Numbered from the stretch's first letter, positions 22,821 to 34,942 are shown. The stretch: DNA of 64,000 nucleotides from Leptidea sinapis (GCF_905404315.1 NC_066309.1:2790001-2854000), one strand, 5' to 3'. Numbers and translations are program-made. Notes: a model not told the origin generated them from the letters alone.

Positions 22821-23833
22821 TTATTATTTTTAGTTTCCTTTGCTTAGTTTGTTGTATGAAGCAAAACATTACAATTCGTACTGTATTCTCATTGTTCCTT
22901 ATTCTGTTCTATAACTTGTAAAAAAAATGATAGCTGTAAATTGTGGGTATTTCCCTATTAAGCTCATCTAACACGAGTTGTGTATGATAGCATCAGCCCA
23001 CTTTATAAACGCTACAAGATCATATTTAACAGGCGAGCACGCAACGAAATGCAAGAGGCCAATAAAGCGAGCGTGCCAGTGGACACTAAGACGTTTACCG
23101 CATTGATGTAGAGCCGCATCAGTTTCAGCTTAGACCGCGAGCAAGATTTACTGTTCTGTTAGTCATGCGGCCGAGTTCGAGTTTGGTGTAAGTGATGAAA
23201 ATATAGCGGGTTGAAAATATTAACCGAGTAAAATTATTAAAATGAATGAAAGAAAATAACTTTTTTAACATTATACGTAATAAAAGTAACAATGTTTAAA
23301 TTGAAAAAGATTTCTTACTAAATAACCATTGGAATTGCCTTTCTTCCCAAGCAATAATCTTATTTTGGATGGTCTGGTCTGAAAAGTTAAAGGTGTGGGG
23401 ATAATGTAAATAAATGTATTTGTGTTATTAAAATACATTAAAATCTTATCTTCGTAGTAAATACGTGATTTTTTATGGTAGATGTTACGACACATGCGTT
23501 ATAAAAATTTAATAAGATTATAAGTTAAATAGAAATGAGACTACATATTAGCAGTTTAAATTATCACAATTTTAGGCATTCATGCTAATGCACTTTTGCA
23601 TTTTTAGAACAAACGGAAGGTTTCTCCGTGTTAGTACTTAGTTTTACATAAATGTAAAAGTATGTTAGTTGTCATTTCAAAAATTTCTGTTAAAAAGTCG
23701 CTACTACTACTATTTATTTCCGAGAGTATTAAGTTTACGTGCAAATTTATCTTCGACATTTCAACTTGCCTTTGAAAATATATTAAAATAATATACATTT
23801 CAACCTAATATGATGTTGGTTTACCACACTTTC
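22821..23833. other. Anonymous DNA with one possible first exon
   Basis: An initiator/MTE-like arrangement with a splice donor lies at 23119-23193 (separate entry). Otherwise AT-rich DNA without genes. Confidence 0.35.
23119..23193 (+). promoter_or_regulatory. Possible Inr/MTE promoter and 5' UTR exon
   Basis: TCAGTT (A at 23121 taken as +1) matches the arthropod initiator, and CGAGC begins exactly at +18, where the motif-ten element starts. Downstream, GTAAGT at 23188 would be a splice donor closing a ~67-base exon. No TATA box is present. The only ATG in the exon ('tcatgcggccg') opens no long frame. Confidence 0.25.
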
Positions 23834-24144
23834 ATTTTTTTATGAAAATAAGGGACGAGACGAGCAGGACGATTAGCTGATGCTAATTGATACGCCCTGC
23901 CCATTACAATGCAGTGCCGCTCAGGATTCTTGAAAAACACAAAAATTCTGAACGGCACTACGGCGCATTCGTCACCTTGAGACATAAGATGTTAAGTCTC
24001 ATTTGCCCAGTAATTTCACTAACTACGGTGCCCTTAAGATCGAAAGACAGTAATGTTTACACATTATTGCTTCACGGCAGAAATAGGTGCCATTGTGGTA
24101 CCCTTGATCTAGCCGGCATACTGTGCAAGGGAGCCTCCCACTGA
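23834..24144 (-). repeat. ~300 bp hairpin element, near full length, inverted
   Basis: It runs from 'ttttttatgaaaataaggga' to 'gggagcctcccactg', a full copy in minus orientation with both hairpins present. Confidence 0.87.
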
Positions 24145-24545
24145 TAGTCAATAATTAATAATAATGATAAATTAATAGTTAAAACCGCTAATCGCGTTTG
24201 CCTTACTCCACACCTAAATACGTTTGTGACGATTCTAAAGAGTACTTGTACTACGTCGTTGATTGTGATGCATGATAGGATCGTGCAGATAATAACCATC
24301 CAAGTTTCGATTGAGAGTTATGTAAATCTCATTCTCTGAGCTTAAACCTGAACACGTAATACTGAATAGGCTTGTACGTACTATTAGAGTACCTTAGAGA
24401 ATCTAGAACCGTTTTTCATGATTATTTACCAATATATTTGAATCTATTTAAAGTATTAATTTTATAAATACGTAATACCTTATTAAATCTTACAGCATGT
24501 AAGTTAATTTCAGAATAAGCAGTAATAAATAATTTGTTATTTTTT
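24145..24545. other. Nothing recognised
   Basis: AT-rich, no features. Confidence 0.4.
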
Positions 24546-24665
24546 AAAGTGACAACCCTCACTTCTGGGATTAATTACACAAATTAAATTTAAAACAATA
24601 TCTATGCGGGACTCGAAACCGCGACCTCTCGCGTTCTGTGCAAGCGCTCTTCCATTGTTCGAATG
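24546..24665 (-). repeat. tRNA-derived SINE, inverted
   Basis: Plus-strand order is tail ('cctcacttctgggattaat'), body, then the inverted B box region 'TGCGGGACTCGAAACCGCG' and part of the A box ('agcgctcttccattg'). Same family as 22655 but opposite orientation. Confidence 0.7.
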
Positions 24666-24811
24666 ACGTTCATAAATCGTGTTCGTATTGTTATCAATTT
24701 AAAAAATAACAAATTGTTTAGCTTTGAAAGAGCGACATCTCAAGGCAATTTCTTAAAATGCAAATTTTGGGGTTGAGCGGGTTATCAACTGTAAAGTAGA
24801 TCCTGTAGATG
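24666..24811. other. Spacer between SINE copies
   Basis: No features. Confidence 0.4.
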
Positions 24812-24992
24812 AAGCCACAACGTGAGAGTTGAACAAGACTTACCAAGATTTACGATCGATGCGTCACTCGGACGTATGGCTCAGTTTGTAAAAGCGCTCG
24901 GATGAAACCCCAGAGGCGCGGGTTCAAGTCACGCATCGTTTATTTTTGTTTACAAATTTAATTTGTATAATTTATCCCAGAAGTGAGTGATT
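24812..24992 (+). repeat. tRNA-derived SINE, best-preserved copy
   Basis: Order: 'cgtgagagttgaacaagac', 'gatgcgtcactcggacg', A-box-like GGCTCAGTTTGTAAAAGCGC, B box GGGTTCAAGTCACGCA, body 'acaaatttaatttgtataa' and end 'tttatcccagaagtgagtg'. It defines the family ends most clearly. Confidence 0.78.
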
Positions 24993-25892
24993 TCATTGTT
25001 GCTTTGCTTTCAAATTGTTTGCTTTTTAAAGCTATTATTAGATACGTGTAATCTATTACATATTTGATTTCTAAATGCATAATGAGCATGAAAATATAAT
25101 AGCTAGTACTAAAGCACTACTACGCAAAACACAGACAATAGTATTTATAGTACCGAAACGCAACGTGGGTGTTAGAGTCGTCGCGAAGGCATAAATATTA
25201 TGACCCGGTCACTACTATCGTGAATACCAAAGATGTATATGTCATTTGATATCAATTTATGTGTGTACTGAAAGTTGAATTGGTTTATGTTAGATATTAA
25301 GCTGCATTTTATTAGATACGGCCTGTTTAGTGCCGTTGGTCGTTTAAATTCACTAATAAACATGAGTTAACAGGATCTTATTACCAAGTATTATGCGATA
25401 TATAGCTTTCGTTCAACAGAATGACTCTAAAATTCATAACAGTAAACTTTGATTAAGGTTTGGTCTCAGCCACTCTCGAACAATGTGTGACGTTGACGTG
25501 CCACATGTTTGTTAAACTTTGCTTATGATTGAAACTAAATTGCTGAAATAAAAACGCAACCGTAGTAAAACTTTGTAAAAAGAATACTACAAGAATAGAG
25601 AAAGACAGTGGGATCACATATCATCAGTAAATAGTTTGTATTTTATTAATTTCAATGTAAAATAACACGAAGCATATGTTACAAAATTTGCAATCTTGTT
25701 GGAGCGCAGCGAATCCCAATTTTAATCTAAGTCTATAAATAAATTTTTTGAGGCAATGTCACATCTGAGCTTCTTTATTCTCAATTCTAAAACGGAATAG
25801 TCCCAGTGGAAGTTGAACTCTTCGTCCATTGAAACACCAAGTTTAAAAGCTTTTTTATAGTCAGGTTAGGTTTACCACATACCACCACCTTT
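24993..25892. other. Nothing recognised
   Basis: AT-rich, no supported features. Confidence 0.4.
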
Positions 25893-25935
25893 TTTATGAA
25901 AATAAGAGACGAGACGAGCAGGACGTTCAGAGTTA
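25893..25935 (-). repeat. Terminal fragment of the ~300 bp element
   Basis: 'tatgaaaataagagacgaga' followed by 'cgagcaggacgttcag' is just the tail end of the family; the rest is absent. Confidence 0.65.
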
Positions 25936-27957
25936 ATCAACAAGCTAACTCACAACCAATGCTTAAAACAAATATAATTGAATAAAAGCAGTATGTATAA
26001 ATTATTTTAATAAAAATATGAACAGTATTTTATCAACAGCCATAATTCTCTTCAATTACTTTTAAAAATCTCATTAACAGCCACTAAAGAGTTATTGTAC
26101 GATAATGACAAGCAGATACGGTAAAAAATGTATATTCCATCGTCCCAAATGTGTCACCGAATAATTGATGTGGATGTAATGGTGGCATTTTATGATGCCT
26201 CCGGCGTAGGCGCAGATGCCATGAATATGAGCAATGACGTCTTAATTTGATTGACCGATTTAGGGCTGCCACGCTAATGCACAGATATTTCTATTACTAA
26301 ATCAAAATAAACTACTTCAACGGAGATAGCATGTTAGCAATTTTCAACACCAAGATCTTTCAGATTATTATATTTTATTTCTGTTTGAAAAAAATTTCAA
26401 TTGTTTGCTTAAAAGACGGCATCAACAAAGGTTTTAGCTACCTACTGCTTCGCCGGTGTGGTGTTTCACGTTGGTATTTTCAAAATGCGCAAAGCACATA
26501 ATATTATATTCCTATTGCCTAGTTGCTGATGTACATACTGACATGGTAGTTTTTTTCGTTCCCAGCACATCTTCAGTTTGTTTTTGAGAGGCCCTCAATA
26601 ACTGTATTACAATAATATTTTATGTACAATCGATACATGTTAACGAAAGCTGCTTATAAAAATATAAAACAGAGAACCTAACTTCAAGTCAAGTGATTTT
26701 CCAAGCAATAGCTGTTATTTCTTGATAAATCCAAATACTATATAATATAATAGAATCGAATAATATCGCATGAAACGGCTTCGAAATAGCGGCAAATTAA
26801 TAAAAATCAAATTGTAATCTACAAAACAATAATACGTATTTTTAATGCTAACTCTCCAGACACAGCCCTAAAAAATATGATTAAACATGAAGGAATACAA
26901 GATTACCGAAACCATAAATGGACAATATTTCAACTAGGCAGATTTATACCGCGATACCGTCCGATGATTAATTACAGTATTGAATACATCTTCATTGGGG
27001 CTTCAGGCGGCTCGTGACCCGTGGGAGTTGTCGACCCGAAATATACAAAAGGGAATACCGATAGTAATAAATCATATTCTTTGTAACTTAATATAAAGTA
27101 GTTCCTTCGAGGTACTTTCATCTGCAAGATTGCTGTTATTAATAACTGTTATTTTTAACTTATGTTAAAATTATTTAATTAAATTATGTTAAATGTTAAA
27201 TTATGTTATACTTAACGCTTCTGTGATTAATGAATATCGGGTCACCTAGACTGTCTTTTGTCCTTCTAAATCCTAGTATGTTTGTCGCCTGTTCTAAAAA
27301 AAGAACATAAAGAATAAATAGTGAGATTACAGAGAGTAAGAGAGTAGAAGTGAAAACTTGAAAATTAATTTTGTGCATTTTTGAATATTTTGGAATAGTT
27401 AGGGAATAATTTCAGACGAATTGCTTTATTTATTAATTAATTAAATTATCACTTCAGACTTATTACAATTATTTTACATTAAAAACTTTATCTCTCAGAA
27501 AAACAACTTTCATCCATCATTTCAACGACTGTCTTACGAATTTTTTATCAGGCCACATGTCCTGACGCGAGCTTAAGATTTTATACCCATTCCAAGAAAA
27601 GTGCTCAACGCCGCAAATAAATTTTCACTTTAAAAAAAACGGAGAATGCTTAAACCATATAAAAAGGAACCATAAAGTGATAACTTTATATAATAATTAT
27701 AAGTGTGTTAATAACTTTAACAAATTTTCTGACTGAATGCGATCCCTTGGTTGGCTTGAGAGGATTTTATCTGAACAATAGTTAATTAAAAATGAATTAA
27801 TTAGGGTACTTCGCAAAAAAAGCTTTTTCCGTATTGATAATATTTAGGACAGAGAGATGTTCGGAAAGTTCCCAAAAAGGAAAACTAAACATATAAAAAT
27901 GTTTAAGTGGTCAACATATATTATTATATATAAAGGTAGGTACAATACAGCAAATAT
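25936..27957. other. About 2 kb without recognised genes
   Basis: AT-rich. The minus-strand ORF at 26084-26272 lies in a slightly GC-richer patch but has no recognisable domain. Confidence 0.4.
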
Positions 27958-28032
27958 CGCCCTGCCCATTACAATATATTGTAATGGGCAGGTCGTCCTA
28001 GCTCGTCTCGTCCCTTATTGTCATAAAAAAAA
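27958..28032 (+). repeat. ~300 bp element end fused to a perfect palindrome
   Basis: CCTGCCCATTACAATA at 27961-27976 is followed with no spacer by its exact reverse complement (27977-27992). The right half continues as the normal end of the ~300 bp element ('ctcgtctcgtcccttattg', then 'tcataaaaaaaa'). Confidence 0.8.
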
Positions 28033-29013
28033 ATTAACAGAAAATTGATCGCTTGGTAAAAATTAAATACAAGTAGAATTAAGAAATAACATATGACCAT
28101 TTCAATTCTGGCGGTCTGCACTTAGGTTATTACAAGCTAAATTGTTTGAATGACTCTTGAATATCTTAAGCATCGGATGCGAATCTGCCTTGCATAAAAA
28201 CTTTATACTGCACGTAAACTTCGAGTTTTATCTTGGCCTCTTCACTTATAACGGCTTTTAACTGTTTACTTGTGTTATGTATATAATTAAGTTTTGTGGC
28301 TTGATCCAGATCGAAAATGTTACAAGATCGGTGCAGCTTCCGAGAAGAGTGAAACTTTAAGATCGAATTCGAAAATCAAGATAAATTTATTTTTTATTCG
28401 GTCCGATGCTTTAGTTTTTAATGCGGACTTGTAAAATATATCCATGGGTTAATGGTATGAAAAAGGTGTAAACGTATACATCGTTACTTGAGTTGTAACT
28501 GGAAAATATAGTCAAGATCAGTGGAAATAAATATCATTCATGTATATACTCAAGCTATAACATAAAATGGATGAAAAAAAATTTTTTTTTTAAATTTTGG
28601 AACAAAATATTTGGAAAAAGCAGAATTGCATGAAATTTTTGGAAAATGTAATAATGACTTCTGGTATGACTACCTACCAGAAGCCACAACACAGCCTTCT
28701 GTTCACAACTTATCAGAGAGGTTAGGGGACGAACGCGCTAAAATCTGTATACATTTATTTGTCTCGCCGTTTGCATTAAGGTAATACTGCAAAGAAGATT
28801 TTATAAAAAAAACCCTTTTTCGGTAATCCTAATTCGATAGTCATTTATATGACATTTTGAATGTTTCACAATGCAAAACACAACTTAAATAATAATTCAA
28901 TAATTCATTTTAATTTATTTATTCGTAGTACAATTTGCAATGTTATTCGTTTTAGTATTTGTATCTCTTCTACCGTACCAAAACATACGACAAGCCTGAT
29001 TTTCTTATAGGGA
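28033..29013. other. Nothing recognised
   Basis: AT-rich, no supported features. Confidence 0.4.
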
Positions 29014-29242
29014 TCATTTATTGAAGTAGGCGTCATTTTGCGGATATCCATAATGTTCCAAATGTTTTAAGATTTCTTGGGTGTTAACTCCGCCAATATT
29101 CGTCTTCAAACAATTCGACACGAGTTTCGCCTCGCCGAGACTGCAGTCTCGTGCCAGAGTTTGGCGAGTCAACATCTCCTGAGGACGCCTCGTGTAGAAG
29201 CAAAACACAATTAACACTTAAGAAAACTCAAAACATTTGAAT
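29014..29242 (-). mobile_element. Inverted retroelement unit with hammerhead-like core, copy 1
   Basis: The minus strand is open for 67 codons including LVSNCLKTNIGGVNTQEILK and ending YPQNDAYFNK. The same peptide (VSNCLKTNIGGINTNENL...) is encoded at 40600-40882. On the plus strand CTGAGGACGCCTCGTGTAG and a GAAGC/CAAAAC segment (29178-29208) correspond to the core of the other copy. The plus strand then carries 'ttaacacttaagaaaactca' and 'aaacatttga' (29211-29240), an inverted echo of the minus-strand arm. The family is unnamed to me; a Penelope-like origin is an inference. Confidence 0.5.
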
Positions 29243-29587
29243 TTTTAATAAAGGTAAATGTAGTAAGCTACATTTACTAATTATTACATTAATTTAAAGT
29301 ATAAAGACTTTGTCTCTGGTTGCTTCTGCCTCGCATCGACTTTCAAATTTCTATAACAATGCAAAAGAGCCGTACTATAGAACAATACTAGGAAGTGGTC
29401 TGCTTTCGAAACTGGACATAGGGCAGTGTCGCCTCCGTTCGTTTACATACTTTCACCAATCGCTTCCCCATATAATGTTGGATTTAATTTAGAACGACAT
29501 ATTATACGTCTTTATCCGGAATATTAATCTATTACTTTTAGATAGAAAAATGAATCTAGGCTAGAGTTACAGTCTTATACAGACAGT
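29243..29587. other. Nothing recognised
   Basis: A 60-codon plus-strand ORF (29310-29492) without recognisable features; otherwise anonymous. Confidence 0.35.
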
Positions 29588-29802
29588 ATACTGGTTAGAT
29601 TATGGGAACCACAACGGCATCTCTCTCTACCATGATCCAGTAATGTGTAAACATTATTGTGTTTCGGTCAGAGTAGCTAGTGAAATTATTGGGCAAATGA
29701 GAGTTAACATCTTATGTCTCTAGGTGACGAATGGCGATAATTTTTGGGTTTCCCATCAGCTGAACGTCCTGATACCCTCGTTCCTTATTGTCATTAAAAA
29801 AT
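29588..29802 (+). repeat. ~300 bp hairpin element, deleted copy
   Basis: 'tagattatgggaaccacaac' to 'cttattgtcattaaaaaa', missing the 5' end and much of the long hairpin. Confidence 0.75.
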
Positions 29803-29817
29803 CAAATCAAAATGACT

Positions 29818-29950
29818 TCAATTGTCTTGGCTAAAGAGTTGAAACTTATGAATTTCAGAAGTTTTGTTTTCATTTTTATATTTACCATCACTTCGGAAAC
29901 GGTTGAGCTTTAATGAGAAGTGGCAAATGACTCATTGCCACTCTTTTAAA
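29818..29950 (-). mobile_element. LINE 3' UTR fragment, inverted, diverged
   Basis: Same order of blocks as 10801-10950 ('accatcacttcggaaacgg', 'gttgagctttaatgagaag', 'actcattgccactctttta') with more substitutions. Confidence 0.6.
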
Positions 29951-31341
29951 CCAACATTTACAGCTTCATAGTCTTAAAAATAATGTTATAATAATAATTA
30001 AGTCAAAAAAAAATGTTAATTAATAAACGAAAACACAAGAGTAATGGATTACAGTAGTTTCATCAGTCCACACACTGTAAATAAATAAAGGAATTCTACA
30101 TGAATTTTATAAGCAACGACAGGGTCATCCAGCCACATGTAACACTCGACCCTTATTAAAAGGGATGCACAAAAACACACGCATATTTTTACTCACTTAA
30201 GAAATTCGAAAATAGAAAAGTACATAAAAAACCTCAAAAGACTTATGAGTAATGTTAAAGTCACAATAATCTTCATAAACTGCCAAACTGTTATTTCTTA
30301 GTTACCTTGGCTTCATGTTGTTGTGTATTGACATCGTTACTAACAAAAAACAAAAGAGTGCAGTAGTGATAGTATTATTACTATTTCTGTTTTCTGTTCG
30401 CCTGGTGTCAATTACACGCTGCTGCGTTAGTAAACATGTTATTTTCTCTCTTTCTCTTATGTAGAGGGAGATAGATGATATACCAACTTTGGCCACAACA
30501 TGCCATTATGAACTTTTTTCAAATTCTGATATAAATAGTTCAGTGCCACGTACAAAGTAAGCAGCAAGAATCTAGTTTATCCTGGTGAGTATCTATGTGT
30601 TGTGTAAACACTCTATCAAGCTGTACACCGACAGCCCAAGTGCTTGTTACACATTAGTTTAAGAACATTTCTCCTTCGAAGCATTACAAGTCCCCAGGGT
30701 ATCTTTATTTTCTCTCATTTTATACCGACAAGTATCCAATTTACTAAAACAAGCTTGCAAATTTGTAAAGATTGCAAGATGTATTTACTCCATTAGTTTT
30801 TGATTACTTCTACACAACATTGTAGCTATTTCAACCGACTGTACAAAAGGAGGAGGTTTTTAAATTCCATTGGTCCCGTCCTGCTCTTGTCCGTGGTATA
30901 TCATTTAGGAATGGATTGTAGATTCTCACTTTCAATATTCAATTACTAAAAACAATTTTGAAAAAAAATGTATTTTAATATTTGTGAAAATAATTACAAT
31001 CTGAAATATATTTGGCATCATCATACAATGTTATAAAACTGAATGTCGTAATTTTTATGCTAAAATTTGCAGCAACTATATTATTGCAGAAAATATATCT
31101 TAGAAGGTGAAATATAAATGAACAGAGTAAAATAAACCTTGTTTTTGTCTCACGATCGAAGCCATTACGGCTTCGTTATTTAATTACTAAACCTTAAGAC
31201 CAAACCTGTATCAAAAAAAAATATTTATCATATTAACTGTTCATTAATAGTTTTCACAGCACACGCCCAATGTAAAGACATATGTTTCATGCATTGTTTA
31301 CATATTTAAAAAAAATAAAATACCAAGCATTTCACTGTGTA
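29951..31341. other. Anonymous DNA with a weak promoter candidate
   Basis: No gene was seen. A TATA box with a downstream splice donor lies at 30530-30590 (separate entry). Confidence 0.35.
30530..30590 (+). promoter_or_regulatory. Possible TATA promoter with splice donor
   Basis: TATAAATAG at 30530-30538 is a consensus TATA box. Transcription would be expected near 30560, and CTG|GTGAGTAT places a strong donor at 30585. The implied exon is only ~25 bases and has no ATG, so it would be an untranslated leader if real. Confidence 0.22.
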
Positions 31342-31567
31342 TCTATATACATATAGTAAAAATGGTCTTTGTTTGAGGCTCTTTCACTCCTAAACCACTG
31401 ATCGTATCGACATAAAAAACTACCACCATACTATGCGAAATTTATCCTAGATGGTTCATGGCTACTGGTTGAAATGGTCTATTTTTTATTGTATTTCTAT
31501 TAAGATGGATAAAATTTTATTTATTTTATTTTAAGATTCGCCCAGCGAAGCGGGCGGGATCGGCTAG
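31342..31567 (+). mobile_element. Non-autonomous Helitron with GC-rich terminal hairpin
   Basis: A|TCTATATACATATAG at the left. At the right CGCCCAGCGAAGCGGGCG (a hairpin with one bulge) is followed by GGATCGGCTAG|T. The interior has 'ggctctttcactcctaaacc' and 'actgatcgtatcgac', shared with 36356-36534. No ORF. Confidence 0.8.
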
Positions 31568-33505
31568 TCATATATATATTTGTTATAACTTTTTTGAGTT
31601 TATCGGGAACTACTTTTTATAATATTAGTACAAATTTGGATCTCCGCACAGCGAACCAAAAGTTTGTAACAAAACGGAGTTTGTAAGTGATCCATCTAAT
31701 TATCATTTAGCACTAGTACGAGATGCAATCTGTCAGAGCCTGGACACGTTAAATGACGCAACGCAGAGACAGTTTCAACACAAAACGCTCAAAATCCCCG
31801 CACGAATATAAACCGCCCACTTTACGCGACTCACTTTTATGTATTCACTTTTATTAAGTTTATGACGCGATAAAAATGTTCGCGACTTCTGAGTCGGTGT
31901 CGACTTGTAACTGTGAGTATGTCACCGAAAGGAGATGCTATAATCATTTAGCAGAGATTGTGTCACAATTTAAGGATACAGACAAGACACTTACGCAATC
32001 GCAAACTTAGGACCATGACATTACTGATATACAAACTAAACCTTACATTATGTACAGCTAAATGCAACTTTTGATTTTCGCAATTAAATTTAGAAAATCA
32101 AATAGGTATGTGTTTTTCTACCAGTTTTTTTATTCACACATCGAATCAGCTATTATATAGATACACATAAAATTAACGCACAATTAAATAGTTACTGATA
32201 TAAAAAAAATTGACTGTTTGATGAGTATATGATGTGTAGAAGGATATGATAGAAAACCCATTACCATCTCCAATTGGTTGTTACTCCAATGTTTGTAAGT
32301 GCATTAATTTGTTTATCTGCCAGATATGGTAACATGGATTGCATCGACGCATGTAGTCGACTTGATCTGCTTGTTGTTCGTTCTCTTTGTTCAACATTGA
32401 TGAAGTAATCGGACCAAATAGGTGATTTTGAGTCAAAACCTGGAAATAAATTAAATGAATCGAAGCTTAAATTTAAAGATTAAATAATTTCTGTATTTTT
32501 TTTTCCTTTTAAAAAAGTATCCTTTCCCTTTTAATGCACTACCTGACATTCAGATGATAGCGACAGTATTATTCATAAAAGAAGCGGGGAATACCGCTTT
32601 TGTGTATAACATAACGATAAAATAACAGTTATAAAATATTCCTTATAAATCACGATATAGTAATAAAACAGAATAAGCTACCATTTGCTAAAAATGTTGA
32701 TGTAACCGTTAAAAGCATTTAATTGTTAACAACGATTTTAAAATAACCAATAATTAGTTTATACAGACAGTAATGACTCTCTTTTGAGATTATCTTTTGA
32801 TAATAAAAAATTATGCAACGAAAATAAAAAAAATTGACAGATTTCCATCAATTCACAATTTCAGTAATACATCACAATTTTAATAATTCCTCACCCCACT
32901 CTTCGTTTCATTATACCATTATGTTCATCATATTAGGCAAAAAAATGTTTTTTTTTAAGAAAAAGTACCGTAAGATCTAACGTTAACTTAGCTAATAACG
33001 TAACTTCATTAGCGTAATTCAAACTTGACTGATTTTTTTAGTATGTTCTCATGTAATCAAGGTTTGTCACCCCTGAACGAAATTTTATCTTTTTTAATAT
33101 AATTACAAATAAAAAACTTATCAGTCGTTAAGCCTCTTCATACGGACGTTAACATTTGCTTTCATTATTATATTTATTTCAGTTGACATTTTCGAATCGA
33201 TAATTATTTTACTTGCTTTTGGCATCTCAAAGTACTCTTGATATTAGTAAAATAAAAATGATAATAAACTTTTATCGTCGCCTTATAGAATGAAGTTATA
33301 AAATTTATTGAATGTAAAGGCTCGATTACACGAGGCGACGAAAGACGAATTTAAGCTTCTTGCTGACGAATTCTCTAGCTGCAAGTAAACTCTTCCGTGT
33401 CATAATTAGCAGCTTGTAAATTATTTGGGAGTAATATATAATACCTAGGCTAGATTGCCGCCTAGGGTGTGGTAATCTTAGCTGGTAAACAAGGCGTGGT
33501 ATGGG
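31568..33505. other. Anonymous DNA; includes a possible promoter/first exon
   Basis: Nothing repetitive was recognised. The segment at 31700-31920 is GC-richer and holds a promoter-like arrangement (separate entry). The rest is AT-rich. Confidence 0.35.
31807..31918 (+). promoter_or_regulatory. Possible TATA promoter and coding first exon
   Basis: TATAAA at 31807 is followed by TCACTT, whose A at 31833 lies 26 bases downstream (a near-initiator). An ATG at 31876 in a plausible context (aaaaATG) opens MFATSESVSTCN and then meets the donor GTGAGTAT at 31913. Two upstream ATGs (31839, 31862) weaken it. If real, it is the start of a host gene whose further exons I cannot see. Confidence 0.28.
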
Positions 33506-33660
33506 GCATCAGCCGGAAGACGTCCACTGCTCGATCATTGGTCCAGCACTGTTGTAATGTATTTCGGCGATCTTGACCAGACCGTCGGTGCATCTTGCTA
33601 TGTTGGGGGGCCTACCAACACTGCGTCTTCCAGTACGTGGTCATCATTCGAGGACTTAGG
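33506..33660 (-). pseudogene. LINE reverse-transcriptase fragment, inverted
   Basis: 'gccggaagacgtccactgc', 'gcgatcttgaccagaccg', 'ggggggcctaccaacactgc' and 'cttccagtacgtggtcatc' are the reverse complement of the RT C-terminal region (QQWTS..., GRP, RPRTGR). A short decayed piece. Confidence 0.7.
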
Positions 33661-34632
33661 AGGTGGGCAAATCCATAGGTGTCAGTTATTTGGATGTTCC
33701 AGGTTTCAGAAATAAATTCCACATTATTATTTACATTCTACTTCAATTTAACGCTAAAGCAATGAGAAAAATAAAAATAAATAACAAAATGTTCAGTTAA
33801 TAAAAGAAAATAAAAAACACAACACATTGTTTACTCACTATCTTTTTGTCTACTGAGCCAGTGGAAAGTTTTCTGGGTCATCGTCATTATTGCAGTAGCC
33901 GACTGTTCGCTCTTAAGTTCACCAACTTGTAAACTTGCCCCGTGTAATCGAGCCCTAAGATGAAAACAATCGTGATTTTTTGTTTAAGTTCTTCACTAAG
34001 CTTACTTTTTGGTTGGTGCATGGTGAATTAAATTAATTTTTATACTTTATTTTATATTTTTTGTTTTGGTTTTTGTTGTTTTTTTTTTAACTTTTTTTTA
34101 ATATGATATACAGACAGCGAAGTCTTAGTAACGGGGCTCCTGTTTGTAAGTCTCTGATTAAAAAACATAAATTGATCTTCAAGTGTCGAATCTCGATTGA
34201 AATGTACTAAAAATTATTACTAATAACAAAAAAATATATATAAATATACACAGTTTTTATGAAGCTTTTTCGCAAAATAAAATTCACCGACTCATAAATT
34301 ACGCATCAAAACGAGATTGCTATACCCACAATATACGTCAATATCATTACTTAATGATTTATAGCTTGCTTAAATAGAAAACCGACATGGGATCCGGTGT
34401 GTATACAAATAATTAAAATCAGAATACTTTAATGCGCGCTCGTTAAGTTTAATTGCGTTAATGATTTCCATTATCTGTTTTAAATGTTTGCTTTGATGAA
34501 TTAGTAATGCGGACCAATTTCTTGTGTTGTTAGTTTGAATGACTCTGTGTTTCGCGTTGCTATAGTATACTTTTATATATAAGAAATATTCACTTAGCTT
34601 AATAGTAATACGGAACGCAGACGTAGTCGCTA
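33661..34632. other. Nothing recognised
   Basis: AT-rich DNA with several homopolymer T/A runs (e.g. near 34080); no features. Confidence 0.4.
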
Positions 34633-34942
34633 TGTATGGGCTTTATGAGGAAGCTCACTGTCGCTCAGAGGGCCATTGAGAGGGCTATGCTCGGAGTTTC
34701 CCTGCGAGATCGAATCAGAAATGAGGAAATCAGTAGGAGAACCAAAGTTGCCGCTAGCCGAGATGGTTGCGAAACTAAAGTGACGGACAGATGGCCTTTG
34801 TGGCAGTAAAGTCCTCGAATGGCGACAACGTACCGGAAGACGCAGTATTGGTAGGCCCCCCACAAGATAGACCGACGAATTGATCAAGATCGCTGGAATA
34901 GGTTGGATGAGGGCAGCGCAGGACCGTTCGTCATGGCGATCT
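34633..34942 (+). pseudogene. LINE reverse-transcriptase C-terminal fragment
   Basis: The plus strand reads GLMRKLTVAQRAIERAMLGV and then SLRDRIRNEEISRRTKV, a hallmark of the lepidopteran endonuclease-reverse transcriptase C-terminus, before a stop. Out-of-frame pieces follow corresponding to GRP..R.D.. and ...RLDEGSAG. It has frameshifts and stops. The minus-strand ORFs over it are antisense shadows. Confidence 0.8.
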
